In this document: piece by piece, positions 1 to 5,449 of the stretch
Position numbering within the stretch: position 1 is the stretch's first letter
How the letters are laid out: each line of letters opens with the position of its first letter
NCBI GenBank assembly: GCA_013361975.1
Contig: JABFXB010000326.1
Location: 1 to 8,207 of the forward strand
Length of the DNA: 8,207 nt
Direction: 5' to 3'
Source: Dermatophilaceae bacterium
Lineage (GTDB): Bacteria > Actinomycetota > Actinomycetes > Actinomycetales > Dermatophilaceae
The notes under the pieces: generated by a model
Database searches by the model: none
Seen by the model: only the letters and a program-made list of their open reading frames with translations
Told to the model about the DNA's origin: nothing
Made by a program: the position numbers and the translations under genes

Positions 1-29
1 GGCCACCGACAACCGCTGACCCCTTCCCT

Positions 30-100
30 GCAACACAACGAGTAGGTCAATACGCACCGGGATCGGATCCCGGTGCGTTGTGACTTACTCGGTGTGTTGC
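30..100. terminator. Long inverted repeat, probable bidirectional terminator after the ABC-F gene
   Basis: The arms at 30-64 and 66-100 are mirror complements around base 65, and 31 of 35 positions pair. Mismatches are at 38/92, 45/85 (G.U on the plus-strand RNA), 50/80 and 51/79. The central 13 bp (52-64 with 66-78) are perfect and G/C-rich, so the tip would open into a small loop. It starts 13 bases beyond the ABC-F stop codon, where a terminator is expected. Neither strand has a clear T tract after it, which is common for actinobacterial terminators. Its near symmetry would let it work in both directions, for example between convergent genes, but the gene to the left is outside the window. 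The arms are much longer than in usual terminators, so a palindromic repeat element or a structured RNA are alternatives. Confidence 0.6.
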
Positions 101-113
101 TGTGGGGGTGAGG

Positions 114-1970
114 TCAGCCGACGATCTCGGCGGCTTCGAGCCACTCGAGCTCGAGCTCCTCGCGCTCGCCGACCACGGCCTGCAGCCTCGCGTTGAGGTC
201 GGCGAGCGCGGCCGGGTCGGTGGCCTTCTCGGCCATGTCGCCGTGCAGCCGCTCCTCGCGGTCCTGCAGCCGCGAGAGCTGCTTCTCGATGCGGGCCATC
301 GTCTTGCGAGCCTCGCGCACCTCGGCGGGGCTGGCCGAGGGCTCGGTCGATCCAGCAGGTATGCCGTCAGGCCGGCTCGCGGTGGCGGGCGCACCTTCCG
401 ACGTGGATCGTGCAGGCGCCGTGGCCGCGGCCGCGCGCAGGCGCAGGTACTCCTCGACGCCGCCGGGCAGGTCGCGCACCTTGCCGTCGCCGAGCAGCGC
501 CAGCTGCTTGTCGGCGACGCGCTCGAGCAGGTAGCGGTCGTGGCTGACCACGACGAGCGTTCCGGCCCAGCCGTCGAGCACGTCCTCGAGCGAGGTCAGG
601 GTCTCGATGTCGAGGTCGTTGGTCGGCTCGTCGAGGATGAGCACGTTCGGCTCGGTGAGGAGCAGCCGGGTCAGCTGGAGCCGGCGCCGTTCACCGCCGC
701 TGAGGTCGCCGACGCGGGACTGCTGCCGACCGCCCGGGAAACCGAGGCGCGTCGCGAGCTGGCCGGCACTGATCTCCTTGTCGCCGAGCATCGTCCACTG
801 CTTGACGTCCTCGATCGCCTCGATGACGCGCCACTGCTCGAAGCGCTCGAGCTCGCGCACCTCCTGCGTCAGGTGCGCGATGGCGACGGTCTTGCCGATC
901 TTGCGCCGCCCCCCGTCGAGCGGGATCTCGCCGGTCAGCGCGCGAAGCAGCGTCGACTTGCCGGCGCCGTTGACGCCGACGATGCCGATGCGCTCCCCCG
1001 GCGCGAGGCGCCAGGTGACGTGGTCGAGCAGGCGGCGCTCCTCCGGCGGTTCGCCGACGGTGACGGTGACGTCCTCGAGGTCGAGCACGTCCTTGCCGAG
1101 ACGGCGGCTGGCGAACGACGCCAGCTCGACGCTGTTGCGCGGCGCCGGCTCGTCGGCGATGAGCGCGTTGGCCGCCTCGATGCGGAACTTCGGCTTGCTC
1201 GTGCGGGCGGGTGCACCGCGACGCAGCCAGGCGAGCTCCTTGCGCATCAGGTTCGCCCGCCGGTCGGCGACGACGCCGGCGAGACGGTCGCGCTCGGCCT
1301 TCGCGAGGACGTAGGCCGCATACCCGCCCTCGAAGGCGCTGACCTGACCGCCCTCCACCTCCCACGTCAGGGTGGCGTACGCGTCGAGGAACCACCGGTC
1401 GTGGGTGATCGCGACGGTGGCGTTGCCCGGGCGGGGCCGCTTCGTCGCGAGGTGGTCGGCGAGCCAGGCGACGCCCTCGACGTCGAGGTGGTTGGTCGGC
1501 TCGTCGAGGAGCAGCAGCTCGGGGTCGGAGACGAGGAGGCGGGCCAGGGCCAGACGGCGCCGCTCGCCACCGGACTTCGGCCCGACGCGGCTGTCGAGGC
1601 CTCCGACGTTCTGGGCCTCGATGCCGCCCAGCAGGCCGGTGAGCACGTCACGGATGCGGGGGTCTCCGGCCCACACGTGCTCCGGCAGGTCGCCGAGCAC
1701 CGCCTCGCGGATCGTCCACGTCGGGTCGAGCGCGTCGTCCTGGGCGAGCATGCCGATGCGGATGCCCTCGGCGCCGCCCTGCTTCGTGATGCGGCCCGAG
1801 TCGGGCTCCTGCAGGCCCGCCATGACCCGCAGCAGGGTCGACTTGCCGCCGCCGTTGACGCCGACGACGCCGATTCGGTCGCCGGTGAGCACACCGAGGC
1901 TGACGTCGTCGAGGACGTGGCTCGTGCCGAAGACGAGCGAGACGCGTTCGAGGGAGATCAGGTTGGCCAT
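114..1970 (-). CDS. ABC-F family ATPase (Uup/EttA-like), ribosome-associated
   Basis: This 618-residue protein has two ABC ATPase domains and no membrane segments, which defines the soluble ABC-F class. Domain 1 has Walker A GVNGGGKST (37-45), signature KSGGE (132-136), Walker B LLLLDEPTNHLD (152-163) and switch His190. Domain 2 has Walker A GVNGAGKST (332-340), signature LSGGE (423-427), Walker B LILDEPTNDLD (444-454) and SHD (476-478). Between them, about 215-275, is a basic helical linker containing WLRRGAPARTSKPK, the part that contacts tRNA in ABC-F proteins. An Ala/Pro/Ser-rich stretch (about 513-549) leads to a charged C-terminal coiled coil (about 550-615), as in Uup. Known members bind the ribosomal E site and relieve stalling or resist antibiotics. 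Nothing here identifies resistance, so a housekeeping Uup-like role is the safer reading. The ATG at 1970 fits the family N-terminus and has no good Shine-Dalgarno, but a -10-like hexamer lies 9 bases upstream. Confidence 0.93.
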   Translation of the reverse strand: MANLISLERVSLVFGTSHVLDDVSLGVLTGDRIGVVGVNGGGKSTLLRVMAGLQEPDSGRITKQGGAEGIRIGMLAQDDALDPTWTIREAVLGDLPEHVWAGDPRIRDVLTGLLGGIEAQNVGGLDSRVGPKSGGERRRLALARLLVSDPELLLLDEPTNHLDVEGVAWLADHLATKRPRPGNATVAITHDRWFLDAYATLTWEVEGGQVSAFEGGYAAYVLAKAERDRLAGVVADRRANLMRKELAWLRRGAPARTSKPKFRIEAANALIADEPAPRNSVELASFASRRLGKDVLDLEDVTVTVGEPPEERRLLDHVTWRLAPGERIGIVGVNGAGKSTLLRALTGEIPLDGGRRKIGKTVAIAHLTQEVRELERFEQWRVIEAIEDVKQWTMLGDKEISAGQLATRLGFPGGRQQSRVGDLSGGERRRLQLTRLLLTEPNVLILDEPTNDLDIETLTSLEDVLDGWAGTLVVVSHDRYLLERVADKQLALLGDGKVRDLPGGVEEYLRLRAAAATAPARSTSEGAPATASRPDGIPAGSTEPSASPAEVREARKTMARIEKQLSRLQDREERLHGDMAEKATDPAALADLNARLQAVVGEREELELEWLEAAEIVG

Positions 1971-1979
1971 CGCTGACCG

Positions 1980-1985
1980 ACCCTA
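1980..1985 (-). promoter_or_regulatory. Candidate -10 element of the ABC-F gene
   Basis: TAGGGT on the minus strand fits the actinobacterial -10 pattern TANNNT. Nine bases separate it from the ATG at 1970, so transcription would start zero to three bases before the ATG, giving an almost leaderless mRNA. A weak -35-like TTGCTG lies at 2010-2005 with a long 19-base spacer. The same hexamer stands before rsmA and ispE. Confidence 0.5.
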
Positions 1986-1995
1986 TTCGCTCCGT

Positions 1996-2018
1996 GCACC
2001 GAAACAGCAATCCGTCCG
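1996..2018. repeat. Shared 23-base promoter repeat, copy A
   Basis: This segment matches 4024-4046 at 21 of 23 positions; the differences are at 1999/4027 and 2005/4033. The identical core AGCAATCCGTCCG is 13 bases long. Here it lies just upstream of the ABC-F -10 hexamer and has no inverted partner nearby, whereas copy B forms one arm of the rpf terminator. It may be a protein-binding site, a leftover of a duplicated terminator/promoter unit, or chance. Confidence 0.5.
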
Positions 2019-2055
2019 ACACCCCCCCAACCCAATCGAAAGAAGACTCCGTAAC

Positions 2056-2087
2056 CCCCGAGCTCAATCGAGAGGAAGGGCTCGGGG
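2056..2087 (-). terminator. Hairpin directly after the ispE stop, candidate terminator
   Basis: CCCCGAGC (2087-2080) pairs perfectly with GCTCGGGG (2063-2056), an 8-bp G/C-rich stem with a 16-base loop. It begins on the base after the ispE TGA. No T run follows directly, only a T-rich patch some 13 bases later. It would separate ispE from the ABC-F gene, which fits a separate promoter for the latter. It could also act as a 3'-end stabilising stem. Confidence 0.5.
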
Positions 2088-3026
2088 TCAGTCGCGGGGC
2101 TGCGCGACGACGTGGGCGCCGTGGACCGGGCCCTTGGCGCGGCGCAGGTCGCGGCAGAGGTCGGAGGCCGCGAGCGACACCGACAGGTCGAGGGCGGCCT
2201 CGTGGCTCTCGGTGAGGAAGGCCACCGTCGGGCCCGACCCGGAGACGACACCACCGAGCGCCCCGAACTCGACCCCTGCGTCGCGCAGCTCGCGCAGCTG
2301 GGGTCGCAGCGAGAACGCGGCGGGCTCGAGGTCGTTGTGCAGGGCCGCACCGAGGGCAGCAGGGTCGCCGGAGCGCAGCGCCGCCATCAGCCCGGGGCTG
2401 ACCTTGGGCTCGGGCACGTCGGCACCGTCGCGCTCGCGCAGGCGGTCGCACTCGGCGTACACCTCGGGCGTCGACAGGCCGGTGTCGCTGATCGCGAAGA
2501 CCCAGTGGAACGTGCCGCGCGCGAGGACCGGCGCCAGCTGCTCACCGCGGCCGGAGCCCATCGCGTTGCCACCGGCGAGGATGAACGGCACGTCGCTGCC
2601 GAGCATGGCGGCCAGCTCGGCCAGCTCGTCGCGGTCGAGGCCGAGCCCCCACAGCTGCTCGCACGCGACCAGGGCGGCGGCGGCGTCGGCCGAGCCGCCG
2701 GCCATCCCCCCGGCCACGGGGATGTCCTTGTCGATGCGGATCGAGAGGCTCTCGTCGACCGCCCAGCGCTCGGCGACGAGGCGAGCCGCCCGGACCGCGA
2801 GGTTGTCACCGTCGGTGGGGATGCGGTCGGCATACGTGCCGGCCGGCACGACCTGCCACTCGTCCCAGCGCGCGACCGAGACCTCGTCGTGCAGCGACAC
2901 GGCCTGGTAGACGGTCGCGAGCGTGTGGAACCCGTCGGGCCGGAGCGGGCCGACACGCAGCTCGAGGTTGACCTTGGCCGGGACCCGCACGGTCACCGCG
3001 CCCGGCAGGGTCGGAGCGACAGTCAT
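2088..3026 (-). CDS. ispE: 4-diphosphocytidyl-2-C-methyl-D-erythritol kinase
   Basis: IspE phosphorylates the 2-hydroxyl of CDP-methylerythritol with ATP, the fourth step of the cytosolic MEP pathway to isopentenyl diphosphate. The 312-residue protein has the GHMP-kinase layout. Substrate motif PAKVNLELRVG is at 16-26, with the family lysine at 18, followed by RPDGFHTL (29-36). The glycine-rich ATP loop PVAGGMAGGSADAAAA is at 103-118, GSDVPF at 143-148 with the expected catalytic aspartate at 145, and the C-terminal GSGPTVAF motif at 263-270. Length is normal for the family. The start at 3026 puts the first motif at the usual distance. It has no convincing Shine-Dalgarno, but TAGGGT stands 6 bases before the ATG, which suggests a leaderless transcript. 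It lies 30 bases after rsmA, so read-through from rsmA is also likely. An rsmA-ispE pair is common in actinobacteria. Confidence 0.96.
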   Translation of the reverse strand: MTVAPTLPGAVTVRVPAKVNLELRVGPLRPDGFHTLATVYQAVSLHDEVSVARWDEWQVVPAGTYADRIPTDGDNLAVRAARLVAERWAVDESLSIRIDKDIPVAGGMAGGSADAAAALVACEQLWGLGLDRDELAELAAMLGSDVPFILAGGNAMGSGRGEQLAPVLARGTFHWVFAISDTGLSTPEVYAECDRLRERDGADVPEPKVSPGLMAALRSGDPAALGAALHNDLEPAAFSLRPQLRELRDAGVEFGALGGVVSGSGPTVAFLTESHEAALDLSVSLAASDLCRDLRRAKGPVHGAHVVAQPRD

Positions 3027-3032
3027 GCGCCC

Positions 3033-3038
3033 ACCCTA
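3033..3038 (-). promoter_or_regulatory. Candidate -10 element of ispE (leaderless start)
   Basis: TAGGGT is followed by GGGCGC and then the ispE ATG, placing the expected transcription start on or next to the A of ATG. The block CCATAGGGTGGG is repeated exactly before rsmA. The -35 region is poor; the nearest resemblance is CTGAAG around 3060-3055. It lies inside the 30-base rsmA-ispE gap, so it would be an internal operon promoter. Confidence 0.5.
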
Positions 3039-3056
3039 TGGGCCATCCCGTCCCCT

Positions 3057-4004
3057 TCAGGACGCATTGCCCCGGCGACGGGCCTTCGGTCGGGCGGACG
3101 CCGCATCGGCAGGACGGGCCTCGGCGATCCGGGCGAACGCCGTGATGTCCAGCTGCTCGCCGCGGGTCTTCGGGTCGATGCCGGCCGCGACGAGCGCCTG
3201 CTCGGCGGCGTCGGCGGAGCCGGCCCACGACGCCAGCGCTCCGCGGAGCGACTTCCGGCGCTGGAGGAAGGCGGCGTCGATGCAGCGGAAGACCTCTTCG
3301 CGGGAGGCGCTGGTCTTCGGCGGCTTGCGCCGACGCAGCGACACGAGGCCGGAGTCGACGTTGGGGGCGGGCCAGAAGACGTTGCGCCCCACGCGCCCGG
3401 CGAGCTCGACGTCGGCGTACCAGGCGGCCTTCAGGCTCGGGACGCCGTAGATCTTGCCGCCCGGCCGGGCGGCGAGCCGCTCGGCGACCTCGAGCTGCAC
3501 CATGACGAGGACACGGTCGATGGTCGGGAAGTGCTCGAGGAACGACAGGACCACGGGGACGGAGATGTTGTAGGGCAGGTTGGCCACGAGCGCCGTCGGG
3601 TCGGGGCCGGGGAGCTTCGTGACCGTGAGGGCGTCTGCGGCGACCAGCCGCAGGCGGGCGGCGTTGTCGGGCTGCAGGCGGCGGACGGTGTCCTCGAGGG
3701 CGCCGGCGAGCCGAGGATCGACCTCGACGGCCGTGACGGCCTTGACGACCGGCAGCAGCGCGAGCGTGAGCGACCCGAGCCCGGGCCCGACCTCGACGAC
3801 GACGTCGGAGGCCCCGACACCGGCGACGCGCACGATCTTGCGCACGGTGTTGGCGTCGACGACGAAGTTCTGGCCCCACTGCTTGGTCGGCCGGACCTCG
3901 AGCCGCTCGGCGAGCTCGCGCACCTGCGCGGGGCCGAGGAGCGCGGCGTCGTCGGCCGGCCCGGTGGTCGCCGCAGCGGTCATCGCGGCGTCCTTCTTCG
4001 TCAT
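3057..4004 (-). CDS. rsmA: 16S rRNA (adenine(1518)-N6/adenine(1519)-N6)-dimethyltransferase
   Basis: RsmA (KsgA) dimethylates two adjacent adenines in the 3' hairpin of 16S rRNA late in 30S assembly, using S-adenosylmethionine. Its loss classically gives kasugamycin resistance. Counting from the ATG at 4004 (315 aa), the family motif GQNF is at 44-47, SAM loop VEVGPGLGSLT at 70-80, acidic VEVD at 93-96 and catalytic NLPYN at 142-146, followed by the small C-terminal helical domain. The tail from about residue 297 is Ala/Arg-rich and beyond the usual family end. The frame is open to 4097, but that extension would translate the rpf terminator and is not credible. Two starts remain. ATG 4004 has TAGGGT 7 bases upstream (leaderless). 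ATG 3983 has AAGGA 7 bases upstream and would give 308 aa. I prefer 4004 because the same block precedes ispE, but both are plausible. Confidence 0.95.
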   Translation of the reverse strand: MTKKDAAMTAAATTGPADDAALLGPAQVRELAERLEVRPTKQWGQNFVVDANTVRKIVRVAGVGASDVVVEVGPGLGSLTLALLPVVKAVTAVEVDPRLAGALEDTVRRLQPDNAARLRLVAADALTVTKLPGPDPTALVANLPYNISVPVVLSFLEHFPTIDRVLVMVQLEVAERLAARPGGKIYGVPSLKAAWYADVELAGRVGRNVFWPAPNVDSGLVSLRRRKPPKTSASREEVFRCIDAAFLQRRKSLRGALASWAGSADAAEQALVAAGIDPKTRGEQLDITAFARIAEARPADAASARPKARRRGNAS

Positions 4005-4011
4005 GCGTCCC

Positions 4012-4017
4012 ACCCTA
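4012..4017 (-). promoter_or_regulatory. Candidate -10 element of rsmA (leaderless start)
   Basis: TAGGGT is followed by GGGACGC and the ATG at 4004, so transcription should start at or within a base of the ATG. A -35-like TTGCTT at 4038-4033 has a short 15-base spacer and lies inside the 3' arm of the rpf terminator, so promoter and terminator would share DNA. A promoter is expected here because the strong terminator cuts rsmA off from rpf transcription. Confidence 0.55.
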
Positions 4018-4023
4018 TGGCCC

Positions 4024-4046
4024 GCATCGAAAAAGCAATCCGTCCG
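4024..4046. repeat. Shared 23-base promoter repeat, copy B
   Basis: This copy matches 1996-2018 at 21 of 23 positions. It overlaps the 3' arm and U tract of the rpf terminator, and the opposite arm (4057-4069) carries the 13-base core again in inverted orientation. As with copy A, a TAGGGT -10-like hexamer and a gene start follow on the minus strand, though at a distance 4 bases shorter. Confidence 0.5.
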
Positions 4047-4070
4047 CCGGAAGAGGCGGACGGATTGCTT
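4030..4070 (-). terminator. Strong intrinsic terminator of rpf
   Basis: The arms 4070-4055 and 4048-4033 pair over 16 perfect base pairs around a 6-base loop. On the minus strand the stem runs into five consecutive T residues (4034-4030), the classic intrinsic terminator form. It starts 45 bases after the rpf stop at 4116. On the plus strand only two T residues follow, so it is directional toward rpf. It separates rpf from rsmA. Confidence 0.93.
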
Positions 4071-4115
4071 CTCGATGGTGTGAGGGCTCAGCCCCACGTC
4101 AGTCGGACCAGTGCG

Positions 4116-5264
4116 TCAGGGCTTGCACTGCCACTGCGACGTGCCGTTGTCGGCGTAGACGCGGTTGGCGACCGTGATCTGCTGCTCGCGGCTGGCGAGG
4201 TCGGCGCGGGAGGCGAAGTCGCCGCCGCCGTAGCCGAGCCACGTGGAGGTCAGGAACTGCAGACCGCCGTAGTAGCCGTTGCCGGTGTTGATGTGCCAGT
4301 TGCCGCTCGACTCGCACTGCGCGATCGAGTCCCACATGGCGGCGCGGGCCAGGTTGATGCCGGCACCGGACGACGAGCCGCCGGTGCTGGCGGTGGGTGC
4401 CGGCGCCGGGGCAGCCGCCGGGGCGGGCCGCGACCTGGTGCCCACCAGCAGGACGCGGTCGACCGGGGCCTTGGTGACGGTCGAGGCGATGGTCTTGCGG
4501 CTCACGACCTTGCCGTCGACGACGGTTGCCCGGGAGGTCACGACACGCGTGCCGGCGACACCGGCGCGGGAGACCTTGGTCTGGTCGGCGTAGAGGGCGT
4601 TGGTCTTGGTGCGGGTCGTGCCGAAGGCGATCGACTCGGTGGTCTTGGTGTCCGTGGTCTGGACGCGCTGGACGGCGACCTTGGCGCCGTTCGTGAGGCG
4701 GGTCGTGACCGGCGGGTTGACCTTGTCGGCCTTGCCCAGGCGGACGCCGAGCTGGGTGAGGGCCTCGCCGACGGTGCCCGCGGCGACGGTCTTGGTGGTC
4801 GTCTTGCCGTCGGCCGTCACGGTGACCGCCTTGGGCGTCACGAGGGTGAGGGACAGGCCCTGGCGACCGATGGTCTGCGAGCGGGATGCCGAGAGGCGGG
4901 CGCCGTCGCCGCGAAGACCCAGCGCGAGGAGCGCACCGTCGACGGTGGTCTCGGTGGTGCGGATCTGGCGGGTCTTGCCGTCGACCGTGAGGGTCAGCAG
5001 GCGGGCGTACTTGACGGTGATCGAGTCACCGTCGTCGACGGTGGTCCCCGTGGCCGGGATGACGACGTCGCCCGGCTTGACCTCGATGCCCTTGCCGGCG
5101 AGCACGTCACCGACGGTGCTGCTGCCGTAGAACTCGGCCGTTGAGGGGGCGCCGTCGACCGAGAGGTGCACGGTCTTGTCGAGCTGGGTCGCGCCCACGG
5201 CGCCACCGGTGAGGAGGACGGCCGCGCCTGTGGCGGCCAGGATCTTGGCGTTGCGAGAAATCAA
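4116..5264 (-). CDS. rpfB: Resuscitation-promoting factor, RpfB type (DUF348 x3 - G5 - Rpf)
   Basis: This is a secreted or surface-anchored peptidoglycan hydrolase with a lysozyme/transglycosylase-like fold; family members help wake dormant cells and assist division. The 382 residues read in order: a hydrophobic signal or anchor (about 8-25), three DUF348 repeats (about 30-72, 88-129, 145-187), a G5 domain (about 197-275), an Ala/Pro/Ser/Gly linker (about 277-300) and the Rpf domain (about 309-382). The catalytic glutamate should be Glu318 in CESSGNW. Cys317 and Cys380 are placed like the conserved disulfide. This is the M. tuberculosis RpfB layout at similar length, but there is no lipobox cysteine after the hydrophobic segment, so it is not an obvious lipoprotein. 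No ATG is available. TTG at 5264 has GGAG 4 bases upstream, while ATT at 5261 would sit at a better 7 bases. It has its own leader and terminator, so it is probably monocistronic. Confidence 0.94.
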   Translation of the reverse strand: MISRNAKILAATGAAVLLTGGAVGATQLDKTVHLSVDGAPSTAEFYGSSTVGDVLAGKGIEVKPGDVVIPATGTTVDDGDSITVKYARLLTLTVDGKTRQIRTTETTVDGALLALGLRGDGARLSASRSQTIGRQGLSLTLVTPKAVTVTADGKTTTKTVAAGTVGEALTQLGVRLGKADKVNPPVTTRLTNGAKVAVQRVQTTDTKTTESIAFGTTRTKTNALYADQTKVSRAGVAGTRVVTSRATVVDGKVVSRKTIASTVTKAPVDRVLLVGTRSRPAPAAAPAPAPTASTGGSSSGAGINLARAAMWDSIAQCESSGNWHINTGNGYYGGLQFLTSTWLGYGGGDFASRADLASREQQITVANRVYADNGTSQWQCKP

Positions 5265-5282
5265 AACACTCCGAACGTCGAT

Positions 5283-5312
5283 CTATCCGGGTGCAACGCG
5301 CTCTCGAGCCAT
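5283..5312 (-). other. Nine-codon leader ORF in frame with rpf
   Basis: An ATG at 5312, directly preceded by AGGAGG, opens a frame reading MARERVAPG and closes at TAG (5285-5283). The frame is the same as rpf, whose TTG lies 18 bases beyond the TAG. The zero spacing between AGGAGG and the ATG is unfavourable for initiation. It could be a regulatory leader peptide, a decayed original start of rpf, or chance. I cannot tell from the sequence. Confidence 0.25.
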
Positions 5313-5336
5313 CCTCCTCACGCCGTCGGGAGGAGG
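5313..5336 (-). promoter_or_regulatory. Hairpin in the rpf leader hiding an AGGAGG
   Basis: CCTCCTC (5336-5330) pairs with GAGGAGG (5319-5313), a perfect 7-bp stem with a 10-base loop. The 3' arm contains a full Shine-Dalgarno sequence just before the leader ATG, so folding would block ribosome access. The stem lies about 50 bases before the rpf start. Whether it is transcribed depends on the unknown transcription start. Confidence 0.35.
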
Positions 5337-5371
5337 GTCGATGCGGGGCGGCAACCGGCCAACAGTCGTCA

Positions 5372-5401
5372 AGAGTGAAGGACGGCCGACGCAAAGGTCA
5401 A
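5372..5401 (-). promoter_or_regulatory. Possible rpf promoter
   Basis: TTGACC at 5401-5396 is a good -35 match placed just beyond the tatD hairpin. The best -10 at an 18-base spacing is CACTCT (5377-5372), a poor match to TANNNT. A promoter is expected in this 185-base gap because of the hairpin upstream and the monocistronic layout of rpf. A second possibility is TAGATC at 5285-5280, close to the start but without a -35. Confidence 0.25.
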
Positions 5402-5409
5402 ATTTCGAT

Positions 5410-5439
5410 AACGACGGCCCGTCCGGCTGGACCGCCGCT
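5410..5439 (-). terminator. Hairpin after tatD, candidate terminator of metG-tatD
   Basis: Bases 5439-5429 pair with 5420-5410 over 11 bp including three G.U pairs, around an 8-base loop. The hairpin begins 10 bases after the tatD TAG. Only two T residues end the stem and no long T tract follows, so it would be a weak or actinobacterial-type terminator. It stands directly before the rpf -35-like sequence. Confidence 0.5.
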
Positions 5440-5449
5440 CGGGGGTGCG

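Noticed and set aside
2..19. Possible 3' end of a plus-strand gene ending at TGA 17-19
   Set aside because: Five sense codons cannot support a gene call. It would fit a bidirectional terminator at 30-100, but a stop codon at this position is expected by chance.
102..1976. 624-codon open frame on the plus strand opposite the ABC-F gene
   Set aside because: It is the mirror of a high-GC gene whose G/C third positions suppress stops on the other strand. Its product is low-complexity Arg/Ala/Glu/Val-rich with no motif, while the minus strand has complete ABC-F motifs.
4005..4097. Upstream extension of rsmA to an ATG at 4097
   Set aside because: The extra 31 codons would translate through the strong rpf terminator hairpin and have no family similarity.
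2112..5144. 1010-codon open frame on the plus strand across ispE, rsmA and rpf
   Set aside because: It runs across three well-recognised minus-strand genes, both gaps between them and the rpf terminator, and its product has no recognisable domain. It is a composition artefact.
5265..5449. c-di-AMP (ydaO) riboswitch ahead of rpf
   Set aside because: Expected from many actinobacterial rpf leaders, but I could not find its conserved blocks in either direction. A covariance search would be decisive.
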